Origin: Sulfopaludibacter sp035606355
GTDB lineage: Bacteria > Acidobacteriota > Terriglobia > Bryobacterales > Bryobacteraceae
Reading direction: 5' to 3'
Assembly: GCA_035606355.1 (NCBI GenBank)
Contig: DATNFO010000005.1
Location: forward strand, 1 to 64,000
Length of the DNA stretch: 64,000 nt
In this document: positions 7,218 through 14,582 of the stretch, in pieces
Layout: each line of letters starts with the position of its first letter
Numbering within the stretch: position 1 is the first letter of the stretch
Notes under the pieces: generated by a model
Told to the model about the DNA's origin: nothing
What the model saw: the letters and a program-made list of their open reading frames with translations, nothing else
The model's database searches: none
Position numbers and translations under genes: made by a program

Positions 7218-7538
7218 ATGCTCTTACACCAGTGGACTCCACAGTTCATCGACGGCGCTCTCTCCACGCTGACCGACAAGGAAGCCAATGCCCTGAATTG
7301 CAGTCTGACGCTCCACAAGAACCAAGAGGTGCCGGGAGAAACCCGCCTTACCAAATTCGGGTTTGCCGATGTCTGGGAGTACGAACTTCACCTGAACACT
7401 GCCAAACGAAAAGCACTGGACTACTTCGCCGGTCATGGAGTGCATCGACTCAACGATCTTGATTTCGAGCGGCGACACATTGCCATTGACGGCCTAATCA
7501 GCCACGGCGCTATCAAGGTCTCGAACGCAGCGTGCTAA
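7218..7538 (+). CDS. Hypothetical phage protein
   Basis: A 106-residue protein starting at ATG 7218. It contains WTPQFIDGALSTLTDKEANAL, KFGFADVWEYELHL and FAGHGVHRLNDLDFERRHIA, suggesting a mixed alpha/beta fold. No membrane segment or catalytic motif is seen. It is followed by a strong intrinsic terminator (7580-7612), which marks it as the end of the left-arm transcription unit. I do not recognise the family. Confidence 0.5.
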   Translation: MLLHQWTPQFIDGALSTLTDKEANALNCSLTLHKNQEVPGETRLTKFGFADVWEYELHLNTAKRKALDYFAGHGVHRLNDLDFERRHIAIDGLISHGAIKVSNAAC

Positions 7539-7579
7539 ATCCTAGCAATTCTTGTTCCTCACTGTTGTGAGTCTCCATT

Positions 7580-7613
7580 GGGCCATTGTCCCCAACGACG
7601 ATGGCCCGTTTTT
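7580..7613 (+). terminator. Intrinsic terminator before the HNH gene
   Basis: GGGCCATTGTC (7580-7590) pairs with GACGATGGCCC (7597-7607) over 11 positions with one G-T wobble, loop 6 nt, followed by GTTTTTCC. It covers the ATG at 7601 in the HNH reading frame, which argues that the HNH protein starts further downstream. Confidence 0.75.
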
Positions 7614-7636
7614 CCTTGCCGGATAAGTACTTCCAC

Positions 7637-8206
7637 ATGGAGAACACAATCACTTTCTTCCTAGACGGCAAGACAGCCGCAATCAACCTCGAATACAAGA
7701 ACGAGAAGTACCAAGCCTTGATTGACGCCGACATGGTTCGCCATGTCGCCAAGATCAGAGGCAAGTGGTACTTGCTCCGGGCGAATGCCACGCTGAGACG
7801 CAAGTTTGGCGACGGCGACCGGACAGCGTTCTACGTCGTGACTCAACACCGGGAGAACGGACAGGTCTACACGATCATGCTGCACCGCTTCGTCATGATC
7901 GCTTCGGGACACTCCCCGGACGAAGTAGAGCGCCACGTCGTGGACCACATCAACGGCGTCCCAAGCGACTGCCGCCGTGCAAACCTGCAACTGACCACAC
8001 AGAAACACAACATCGGCAAACAACGCCTCTACGACGACTCGATACGTCCGAGCAAGAGCGGGCATCGCAACGTGTACTCGAAGAATAGCCGCTGGCACGT
8101 CAAAGTGCGGCGGAAGCATTTCGGGACCTTCGTGACCATCGAAGACGCAATCGCTAAGGCGGCTGAAGTCCGAGCAATGGAGAACAGCAAAAATGGCATC
8201 CGGTAA
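7637..8206 (+). CDS. HNH endonuclease with AP2-like DNA-binding region
   Basis: Phage HNH nucleases next to terminase genes often assist genome packaging or behave as homing enzymes. The HNH core is visible as LHRFVM, then VVDHINGVPSDCRRANLQ, then TTQKHN. Downstream, SGHRNVYSKNSRWHVKVRRKHFG, FVTIEDAIAKA has the shape of an AP2/integrase-type DNA-binding sheet. ATG 7637 (189 residues) was chosen because upstream ATGs at 7601 and 7586 are buried in a terminator hairpin. The stop overlaps the start of the next gene by 14 bp, so the two are probably cotranslated. Confidence 0.82.
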   Translation: MENTITFFLDGKTAAINLEYKNEKYQALIDADMVRHVAKIRGKWYLLRANATLRRKFGDGDRTAFYVVTQHRENGQVYTIMLHRFVMIASGHSPDEVERHVVDHINGVPSDCRRANLQLTTQKHNIGKQRLYDDSIRPSKSGHRNVYSKNSRWHVKVRRKHFGTFVTIEDAIAKAAEVRAMENSKNGIR

Positions 8207-8687
8207 GCTCACCCCAGAATTGCGGGAAAAGTGCATCGAACTTGCCCGACTCGGCCTCACGGTCAAGATCATCTGCGATGCGGTGAAGATCACACCAGAG
8301 ACTTGGCAGAACTGGCGTGTACGTGCCCGTAGCGGTGAAGAGCCGTATGCGTCGTTTGTCGAGGAGATCAACGAAGCTCGTGCCCAAAAAGCTATCGAGA
8401 TGACCGAAGTCCTCGACAAGCAGATCAAGAAAAAGGGTGACCCGAAGTACGCCATGAAGTACCTTGCTGTATTTCATCGGGTGCAAGAGGAGCCGATCAA
8501 AAAGCAAGTCGAGATCACCAGCAATCACAACTTGGCATTTCAACCGACCTTTGACGTGAGCAACCTGTCGAACGAGGAGTTCGAGATCTGGTGCCGGTTG
8601 CTGGAGAAAGTCCGACCGGGCGGGGAGAAGGTCCCGGAGCCGGAAATCATGGAGCCTAAGCTGATTGAGATTAAGCCGTCCGACTAA
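8193..8687 (+). CDS. Terminase small subunit-like DNA-binding protein
   Basis: A 164-residue protein. The first 55 residues form a helix-turn-helix module (LTPELREKCIELARLGLTV, ICDAVKITPETWQNWR), followed by charged helices (EEINEARAQKAIEMTEVLDKQIKKKGD). This matches the layout of phage small terminases, which bind the packaging site and recruit the large subunit. It overlaps the HNH gene, a common pairing. It is separated from the large terminase by a 2-kb islet with a recombinase. Assignment rests on architecture and location. Confidence 0.65.
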   Translation: MASGKLTPELREKCIELARLGLTVKIICDAVKITPETWQNWRVRARSGEEPYASFVEEINEARAQKAIEMTEVLDKQIKKKGDPKYAMKYLAVFHRVQEEPIKKQVEITSNHNLAFQPTFDVSNLSNEEFEIWCRLLEKVRPGGEKVPEPEIMEPKLIEIKPSD

Positions 8688-8828
8688 GGTGCCTCTGAAC
8701 GTACTGTGAGGCGTTTGTGGGCCAAATGTTCGTTCTCAGTGGCATAACTGTTACGAACCTTCACAAGTTTGATGCCCAATCGCATACTGCGGAAAGCAGT
8801 AGCGATTCCACTTAGGAGCATTCAACTT

Positions 8829-9014
8829 ATGAGCCGCAAACACTTCAAAGAGCTTGCTGATACGCTCGAAGCAATCAAACCGAGCAACAACGACACAGAA
8901 CGCCTGACGATGTGGCGTGACGCAGTAAGAGCTATAGCGTCCGTGTGTGCGTCATGCAATCCACGATTTGATAGGAGCCGGTTTTACGACGCTTGCGGAA
9001 TGGAGGACAGGTAA
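8829..9014 (+). CDS. Small conserved plasmid/phage protein
   Basis: A 61-residue protein from ATG 8829, with AGGAG at 8815-8819 upstream. It begins MSRKHFKELADTLEAIKPSN and contains a helical centre and NPRFDRSRFYDACG near the end. Short proteins of this type are widespread on plasmids and integrative elements, to my recollection, often beside a gene like the next one. The frame is open further upstream, but 8829 matches the usual start of the family. No biochemical function is known to me. Confidence 0.65.
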   Translation: MSRKHFKELADTLEAIKPSNNDTERLTMWRDAVRAIASVCASCNPRFDRSRFYDACGMEDR

Positions 9015-9016
9015 GC

Positions 9017-9466
9017 ATGGCACGCAATCGGAATATTGGCTCCGTCATTTCTGGCACCATACTTGAATCCGACTTGATCCCTGCGTTCGTGGCAGAACTG
9101 AAGTACCAGCGACCACTGAAGCGACAGCACGGCAAGCTAGTTCGTGAAGTCGAAGCACGCATGTACGACGACGGCTATTACGATGGGAACGACAGCACAG
9201 ACGACCTTCAGGAGCTATACGACGCTTTGAACGAGTACGCACCTGCATACTTCTATTTTGGCGGTCATCCCGGAGACCCTGCGGACTGTGGTTATTGGTT
9301 ATCGGAGAGCTTTATTGAAGACTTCGACGGTCTGAAGGTTGACGACGTGTGCGAAGTGCCAAGGGACTACGCAGGTGAAGTGCTTCACGTGAACGACCAC
9401 GGCAACATGACGCTCTACTATCGGGGTCGCAATCGCAGGCTCTATGAAGTGTGGTCGATTGTGTAG
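9017..9466 (+). CDS. Conserved plasmid/phage protein, unknown function
   Basis: A 149-residue acidic protein from ATG 9017 with GGAGG at 9002-9006 and only 2 bp after the previous stop. It contains DLIPAFVAELKYQRPLKRQ, LYDALNEYAPAYFYFGGHPGD, then YWLSESFIEDFDGLKV and VLHVNDHGNMTLYYRG. Such sequences recur on proteobacterial plasmids and integrative elements next to the preceding small gene, as I recall. The pair looks like a portable module placed inside the packaging region. No enzymatic motif is apparent. Confidence 0.68.
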   Translation: MARNRNIGSVISGTILESDLIPAFVAELKYQRPLKRQHGKLVREVEARMYDDGYYDGNDSTDDLQELYDALNEYAPAYFYFGGHPGDPADCGYWLSESFIEDFDGLKVDDVCEVPRDYAGEVLHVNDHGNMTLYYRGRNRRLYEVWSIV

Positions 9467-9495
9467 CAGTCCGATACAGCCTGCTTTAGAACATC

Positions 9496-9533
9496 AACGC
9501 CGATAGGAACCGAGCCTATCGGCGTTTGTGTTT
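9496..9533 (+). terminator. Strong hairpin terminator
   Basis: AACGCCGATAGG (9496-9507) and CCTATCGGCGTT (9515-9526) form a perfect 12-bp stem with a 7-nt loop, followed by TGTGTTT. It closes the small-terminase transcription unit. Confidence 0.8.
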
Positions 9534-9765
9534 CACGGTGTTGTTTCACGGAGTCGTGCGCCACCTTGTTTCACGCAGGCTGTTTCACAAAAAGTAATGG
9601 CGTCACTGGTCTACTAGAATACCCCGTATTAAATGCAGAGAAGCCCTACAGTGCATCGAACGTGGGTACCCTTCCCCTAACTCCCCTGACGCCTCTTAAC
9701 ATGCTTCAGAATTGGCTTGCGTGACTCGCTGAACGCCGTTCAATTTGGTTGCCAAACCGTGAAAC
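9529..9765. repeat. Five copies of TGTTTCAC(G) near the recombinase gene
   Basis: TGTTTCACG occurs at 9529-9537, 9542-9550 and 9567-9575, and TGTTTCACA at 9581-9589. A reverse-complement copy CGTGAAAC lies at 9758-9765, just past the stop codon of the minus-strand serine recombinase. The rest of the 302-bp gap 9467-9768 holds only the terminator and no gene. The cluster could be recombinase-binding or iteron-like sites. Confidence 0.6.
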
Positions 9766-9768
9766 CAA

Positions 9769-10491
9769 TTATTTCATAACCGCTGAGATAAGCGGTTCTG
9801 CGATAAGTGTTCCCCGAACGGTCTTCGCATACCAGATACCGCCTGTCTTCGAGGGCGTATTGCTGGCGTTTAGAAGGTCCGCAATGCCTTGATAGCTTGC
9901 TCCTGATGCCCTAAGGTCTTCCATGCGCCTAACAACGCTCATTTCGGCTGTATGGTCGATTAACAGGCCATCTGGCGTGCGTTGTTTGCCGAATGGCACG
10001 TGGTTATAGACCTTGCCGTTGGCCTTCTTATGCCGAATAGCAGCGGTAACACGCTCTGCAATCGTGGCACGCTCAAATTCAGCGAAACCGGCAAGCATCG
10101 TAAGCATCATTTTGCCCATTGCCGTCTTCGTGTTGACCGCAGTACCACCCATATCGACCAAATGCAGGGCTATACCGTCACGTTCCCATTGATCGCATTG
10201 CGTTAGAGCGTCGGCAGCATTGCGGAAGAGCCTATCCAGCTTGAGCGCTACCACGTGTGACGCTCCATTCGCCAGCAAACCAGCTATTTTCGACCCTTGC
10301 GGACGCTCTGCGATAGGCGTCTTACCGCTTACGTTCTCGTCCGTCAGGAGAGCAACGAGTGTAAGTCCTTGCATGGTGCAATACGCCTTGATTCGCTCCG
10401 TTTGTACTTGGATGGAGCATTCCTGCATATCCGTTGACGTTCGGACGTAGCCTACTGCGTCATTGGTCGATTTGTTGAGCTTGACTCGCAT
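9769..10491 (-). CDS. Serine recombinase (resolvase/invertase family)
   Basis: A 240-residue recombinase. The catalytic serine is Ser19 in YVRTSTDMQ with Arg17 two residues before. KLDRLFRNAADAL and the E-helix segment AGFAEFERATIAERV are typical of the catalytic domain. From about 175 to 225 a helix-turn-helix region (GASYQGIADLLNASNTPSKTG, WYAKTVRGTL) should bind DNA. It is too short for a large serine integrase. The prophage already has a tyrosine integrase, so this is a second, independent recombinase. It lies on the minus strand between small and large terminase, next to the TGTTTCACG cluster. It may be an invertase, a resolvase or the mobility gene of the islet. Confidence 0.88.
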   Translation of the reverse strand: MRVKLNKSTNDAVGYVRTSTDMQECSIQVQTERIKAYCTMQGLTLVALLTDENVSGKTPIAERPQGSKIAGLLANGASHVVALKLDRLFRNAADALTQCDQWERDGIALHLVDMGGTAVNTKTAMGKMMLTMLAGFAEFERATIAERVTAAIRHKKANGKVYNHVPFGKQRTPDGLLIDHTAEMSVVRRMEDLRASGASYQGIADLLNASNTPSKTGGIWYAKTVRGTLIAEPLISAVMK

Positions 10492-10651
10492 ACTTACAGC
10501 GTAGGCTATGTCTTAGTTCATGTGAAGTTAGTTTAGGTTACGTGCGCCGACCGAACATTGACCGAACGTCTGACCCTGCCACCACGTGCCGGGACCCGAA
10601 CCCGAAAATGTTCGTAACATGGGTCGCTCACCCCTGTGTCCGGGCCGCTAT

Positions 10652-10668
10652 AGGATTTTCAAAATCCT
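10652..10668. promoter_or_regulatory. Palindrome upstream of the large terminase
   Basis: AGGATTTT and AAAATCCT flank a single C at 10652-10668. The palindrome lies 10 bp upstream of the CATAAATA motif before the terminase gene, where a regulator could overlap the promoter. The remainder of 10492-10651 shows no gene, only short CCGAAC repeats. Confidence 0.4.
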
Positions 10669-10677
10669 GCCCGTACC

Positions 10678-10685
10678 CATAAATA
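10678..10685 (+). promoter_or_regulatory. Late-promoter-like motif before the large terminase
   Basis: CATAAATA, 7 bp before the ATG at 10693. It is the first copy of the structural region. Confidence 0.55.
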
Positions 10686-10692
10686 GCTGTAA

Positions 10693-12141
10693 ATGAACGA
10701 AATCCTCACACCCGATCAGTGGGCAGCATTAGACCACCTCCGAGATGCCGAACTAAGCCGACGCAGTTTCCGACACTTCATGAAAGGTGTTTACCAAGTC
10801 CTCGAACCACACACTGAGTACAAAGAAAGCATCGTATCCTCCGCAATCTGTGAGCACCTAGAAGCCGTTTCCCAAAAACAAATAACCCGCCTTCTCATCT
10901 CTTGCCCGCCACAGTTCGGCAAGTCCTACGTCGCATCAATCGCTTGGTGTCTTTGGGACTGGATTAACAACCCGCACCGTCGATTCCTGAATTGTTCGTT
11001 CAAGATGAGCTTGGCAACCCACTTCTCCCTCCAGTGCGGTCGTCTTTTCAACTCGGACTGGTATCAGAACAGCTTCGCTCTCAAGCGCAATCTCGCCCTC
11101 GTAAAGCAAACGGAAGAATACCTCGAAAACACCGAAGGCGGCTCTCGACGGGCAACTGCTATGGAGAGCGCCACCGGCTTCGGCGTAGCTGGTGGGGTCC
11201 TGATTGTTGACGACCCCCTTCCGGTCAATGTGTCCGACGATATGCGGCTCCAGTTCATCGAACACTTTCATCGGGGCCTTTCCAATCGTGCCGGGGCGAC
11301 CGGTTCAATTGTTGTTCTCGGTCAGCGGGTTCACTGTAACGATCTGATTGGGGAACTCGATCAACTGGGCACCTATGAACATCTGATGCTCCCCAATGAA
11401 TACGACCCGAAGCGCTCAAGGGTCACGTCCCTCGGCTGGAAAGATCCCCGTACACAGGAAGGCGAACTGCTATGGCCGGAAGTCTTCGATGAGAGACGCA
11501 CGAAAGAAGCGAAGAAGTACGGCCTGACGCACTACGCCGGTCAGTATCTTCAGAACCCGGTACGCAAAGGCGGGAACATCTTCAACCGTGAACACTTCCA
11601 GACCTACACAACCGACAGCTTTCCAAGGGAAGCTGATTTGGATGCCACGATCATTGCGCTTGATTGTAGCTTCAGCGCAGGCAGGGATTCGGATTATGTC
11701 GTGGTTCAATGCTGGTCATCGAAGGGAAGCACGTTCTACCTGAGAGATCAGGTCCGGGAGAAAGCCGATTTCACGAGGACCAAACAGATTCTTGTCGATT
11801 TCTGCCGCAAGTGGCCGCAAGCGAGAGCCAAGTACATCGAAAAAAGCTCCAACGGCTTCGCCATCATCGACACTTTAAAGAACAGCATTCCCGGCATCAT
11901 TCCCGTTGCGGTCGGAAGCACGTCCAAGGTCTCCCGATACCATGCCGTCGCCCCTTTCGTGGCCGCACGGAACGTGTACCTGCCGAAGCACGCTGATTGG
12001 CTCGAAGAGTTCTTGCTAGAGGCTGAAGCGGTGCCCTCGTCTTCCCACGATGACCAAATTGACTGTTTCGCTATGGCAGTGAACAAACTCGAAGGTTGCG
12101 TGCCTCACAGAGACGTGTTCGGTCAGTTCCTTCTGATTTAA
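10693..12141 (+). CDS. terL: Terminase large subunit
   Basis: ATP-driven packaging motor and nuclease of 482 residues, a normal length. The Walker A-like motif CPPQFGKSY is at 71-79 and Walker B GGVLIVDD at 167-174. The RNase H-type nuclease domain has Asp324 in IIALDCSFSAGRDSDY, Glu383 in KYIEKSSNG and the Asp cluster 453-457 in SHDDQIDCFAMAV. All catalytic acids expected for the domain are present. It starts the structural operon and is preceded by the phage promoter-like motif with almost no leader, so its mRNA could be leaderless. Confidence 0.95.
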   Translation: MNEILTPDQWAALDHLRDAELSRRSFRHFMKGVYQVLEPHTEYKESIVSSAICEHLEAVSQKQITRLLISCPPQFGKSYVASIAWCLWDWINNPHRRFLNCSFKMSLATHFSLQCGRLFNSDWYQNSFALKRNLALVKQTEEYLENTEGGSRRATAMESATGFGVAGGVLIVDDPLPVNVSDDMRLQFIEHFHRGLSNRAGATGSIVVLGQRVHCNDLIGELDQLGTYEHLMLPNEYDPKRSRVTSLGWKDPRTQEGELLWPEVFDERRTKEAKKYGLTHYAGQYLQNPVRKGGNIFNREHFQTYTTDSFPREADLDATIIALDCSFSAGRDSDYVVVQCWSSKGSTFYLRDQVREKADFTRTKQILVDFCRKWPQARAKYIEKSSNGFAIIDTLKNSIPGIIPVAVGSTSKVSRYHAVAPFVAARNVYLPKHADWLEEFLLEAEAVPSSSHDDQIDCFAMAVNKLEGCVPHRDVFGQFLLI

Positions 12142-12151
12142 GCCCTAACCG

Positions 12152-12158
12152 CTAAATA
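12152..12158 (+). promoter_or_regulatory. Late-promoter-like motif before the portal gene
   Basis: CTAAATA, 5 bp before the GTG at 12164. The context ACCGCTAAATA is shared with the copy at 19091. Confidence 0.5.
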
Positions 12159-12163
12159 TCCGG

Positions 12164-13687
12164 GTGAGTCAGACCTTTCCCGCTACAGTTCCCGTCAAGG
12201 ACATCGACGCCAAACACCCGGAACTTCAGAAATTTGCTTCGCTCTACGATGACCTACGCCTTCTCTACGTCGGCGGCAAGGAACTAAAGGATCAATGCTT
12301 CCGGTTCCTCGTGAAGCGCCAGCGTGAGCTTGGCACGGCGTTTCTTGCTCGTGAAGCGAAGATCAACTACGACCCGATTCTCTCGACCGTCGTGAGCTTC
12401 TACGTGTCCAAGATGTACGAGAACGGAATCGAGGTTGAGTTCGCAAATGGCGAGAGTTCGGCAGTCGATGAATTCTACACAGACTTCGTTCAGGAGTGCG
12501 ACCGTGGCGATACGTCGCTGGAATTGTTTTTCACCCGACTAACCGAAGAGCTTTTGGTTTATGGGAAGAGTTACTTCATTATCGACTTGCCGAAACTCCC
12601 GGTTCAGCCATCGAACTTGAACGAACAGCAACAGCTTGGCGGGCTGAATCCATATCTTGCCCACATCGACATTACGGCGGTCCAAAACTGGCAGCAAGAC
12701 GCCTTCGGGAACTTCGAGTGGTGCGTGGTTCACAACAAGCAACAGGTTCAGAGCTTCCTTGCGAATCCACTCACCGTTGAGACATGGACGTATTACGACA
12801 AGACGAACTACGCCGTCTACCAGTGCGAGTATGCAGCCGAAGGAAAGCAGCGACCGACGACGGCCATGCTGGTGGACTCTGGGCGGCACGCAATGGCAGA
12901 CCAAAGTGTCGTGCCAGTGATTGCGATCAGCACGAGCCAACATTGGCTTGGCAACCGCCTGTACCTGTCCCTGCTAGAACACTTCAATGCGTACAACTCA
13001 CTGGCATTCTCGCTGTGGCAAGCTCTAAATCCGGTGCCCGTCATTCAGGACGGGGAACAGAAGGCGGTCGAGCTTCAGCAAACCGTTTCCGAGTACGCCT
13101 TTCTCCACCTGCCATACAACGGCAAAGCGTTTTGGTTGGAGCCGCAGGGCACCTCTTGGGACGCATCGCTGAAATACCTTGAAGAGCTACGCTCCAACGT
13201 CTACCGCATGGCGCATGTTTCGCCGCTCGGAAGGTCCACGAAAGCTACGCCAAACGCCCAATCCGGCTACTCGAAAGAGCTTGAAATGTCGCCGTCTGCA
13301 TCGGTCCTAAATTGCATCGGGACGATGGTGAAGAACGTCCTTCAGCAGACCTTGGATGCGGTGGCAGCGATCCGGGGCGAGAGCGTCAAGAGTGATGTCC
13401 GGGGCTTCACCTTCGTCCAAGACACGGCGGCATCGACCATCGACATTGCGTTGGCGGCTAAGGCGCTGACGATCCACTCCACAACAGCGCTACGGGAACT
13501 GGAGAAACAGGTGGTCCGTTCGCTGTTCCGCAACGACGCCAATGCAGATCTCGTTCAGCAGATGGTTGATGAAATCGAAGCCACGCCTGATGAGGCATTC
13601 CATCCGCCCCAGAGTACACCGGGCGCTCCGGGCGGCGGTGCCGATGTGACGCTGAACATTTCGGAACGAGCCGGGAATCCGCAGTAG
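12164..13687 (+). CDS. Portal protein
   Basis: Forms the dodecameric DNA channel at one capsid vertex. At 507 residues it has the normal size, and it sits directly after the large terminase. The sequence has the layout of a DUF4055-like portal: HPELQKFASLYDDLRLLYVGGKEL near the start, LTEELLVYGKSYFIIDLP, a central beta-rich wing, then HFNAYNSLAFSLWQAL, a helical stem region and a disordered C-terminus rich in Pro and Gly. The start is GTG 12164. The ORF has no close upstream ATG. Confidence 0.88.
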   Translation: MSQTFPATVPVKDIDAKHPELQKFASLYDDLRLLYVGGKELKDQCFRFLVKRQRELGTAFLAREAKINYDPILSTVVSFYVSKMYENGIEVEFANGESSAVDEFYTDFVQECDRGDTSLELFFTRLTEELLVYGKSYFIIDLPKLPVQPSNLNEQQQLGGLNPYLAHIDITAVQNWQQDAFGNFEWCVVHNKQQVQSFLANPLTVETWTYYDKTNYAVYQCEYAAEGKQRPTTAMLVDSGRHAMADQSVVPVIAISTSQHWLGNRLYLSLLEHFNAYNSLAFSLWQALNPVPVIQDGEQKAVELQQTVSEYAFLHLPYNGKAFWLEPQGTSWDASLKYLEELRSNVYRMAHVSPLGRSTKATPNAQSGYSKELEMSPSASVLNCIGTMVKNVLQQTLDAVAAIRGESVKSDVRGFTFVQDTAASTIDIALAAKALTIHSTTALRELEKQVVRSLFRNDANADLVQQMVDEIEATPDEAFHPPQSTPGAPGGGADVTLNISERAGNPQ

Positions 13688-13696
13688 GCCCCGGCT

Positions 13697-13704
13697 CATA
13701 AATA
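13697..13704 (+). promoter_or_regulatory. Late-promoter-like motif before the fibre cassette
   Basis: CATAAATA, 11 bp before ATG 13716. Confidence 0.5.
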
Positions 13705-13715
13705 TCCCCGATCAC

Positions 13716-14057
13716 ATGCCCCTCACTTCATCCGCAGACAATATCCTTTCCCAAACACTCGCTACGCAGGGAGCATTCATCGGTGTAGGCGACGGCACAG
13801 CCGCCTTCTCGAACACGCAAACCGACCTTCAAGGCACGAACAAGTATCGTCAGGCGGTTGATGCGGGCTTCCCGCAGGTTTCGGGGAACACTGTCACGTA
13901 CCAAGCCACGTTCCCGGCGTCGGTAGCGAACTATGCGTGGAACGAGTGGGGCGTGTTCACGGCGGGCGGAACAATGATATCCCGCAAGGTCGAAACAGTA
14001 GGCACAAAGCCCAACAATCAGTCGTGGCAGTTTACCGTCACGCTCACGGTGACCTAG
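13716..14057 (+). CDS. Phage virion (tail-associated) protein, collar-fibre-like
   Basis: A 113-residue beta-rich protein. It contains AFIGVGDGTAAFSNTQTDLQG, FPQVSGNTVTYQATFP and YAWNEWGVFTAGGTMISRKV. This pattern recurs in small tail-associated proteins of many tailed phages. The C-terminus SWQFTVTLTVT is a typical terminal strand. It is the first gene of a fibre cassette inserted between portal and scaffold. There are no membrane or signal segments. A structural role is well supported, an exact position in the virion is not. Confidence 0.7.
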   Translation: MPLTSSADNILSQTLATQGAFIGVGDGTAAFSNTQTDLQGTNKYRQAVDAGFPQVSGNTVTYQATFPASVANYAWNEWGVFTAGGTMISRKVETVGTKPNNQSWQFTVTLTVT

Positions 14058-14058
14058 A

Positions 14059-14400
14059 ATGTCCACTCTCCATTACGCCGATCCCGGCAACGGCAACCCC
14101 GTAATCTCTACGGATACCCTGACGGACGGCTCCTGTTGCCAGTACGTGAAGGTCTTGGACCCGGCGACCGGCACCAGCGCACCGACGCTCTACACACAGG
14201 CTTTCGATTACGACGCCAGCGGAAATCCCATCTATTTGGGGTATGCAGTTCCCGGCAATAGCAATGCGGCTTCGGCGGTATGGCGTATTCTCAAACTCAC
14301 CTACGACGGCTCCGGGCGGGTGACGAATCGGCAATATGCAGGTGGCTCCGTGCTCTTTAACCAAATCTGGAACAACCGGGCGACTCTCACTTACTCATAA
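14059..14400 (+). CDS. Phage virion protein, unknown
   Basis: A 113-residue protein starting 1 bp after the previous stop. It begins MSTLHYADPGNGNPVISTDT and contains DYDASGNPIYLGYAVPGNSNAA, AVWRILKLTYDGSGRVTN and a final FNQIWNNRATLTYS. The small beta-strand pattern and the genomic position suggest a minor structural or fibre-adaptor protein. Its stop codon overlaps the ATG of the next gene (TAATG), indicating translational coupling. Confidence 0.6.
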   Translation: MSTLHYADPGNGNPVISTDTLTDGSCCQYVKVLDPATGTSAPTLYTQAFDYDASGNPIYLGYAVPGNSNAASAVWRILKLTYDGSGRVTNRQYAGGSVLFNQIWNNRATLTYS

Positions 14401-14582
14401 TGATCTTAGACTACGTAAATCAGAAGCAAGTGAACGGCGTGACGTACACTGCGTATCGGGACGACGCCACTCCGATCCTCACCTACATCTCCAACGGCAA
14501 CACCCCGGTCCAAGCGGATCTTAACGCCGTCTGGAATGACGATGCGGCGCTCGAAGCGCTCTTTGCAGGTAATAACAGCTAA
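14400..14582 (+). CDS. Small phage protein in fibre cassette
   Basis: A 60-residue protein translationally coupled on both sides by TAATG overlaps (14398-14402 and 14580-14584). It begins MILDYVNQKQVNGVTYTAYR and ends DDAALEALFAGNNS. The sequence is acidic and shows no known motif. The tight coupling with the large fibre gene suggests a chaperone or adaptor role, which is inference. Confidence 0.55.
   Translation: MILDYVNQKQVNGVTYTAYRDDATPILTYISNGNTPVQADLNAVWNDDAALEALFAGNNS

Noticed and set aside
9529..9589. TGTTTCAC cluster as a CRISPR array
   Set aside because: Repeats are only 8-9 bp, spacing is irregular and no cas genes are present.
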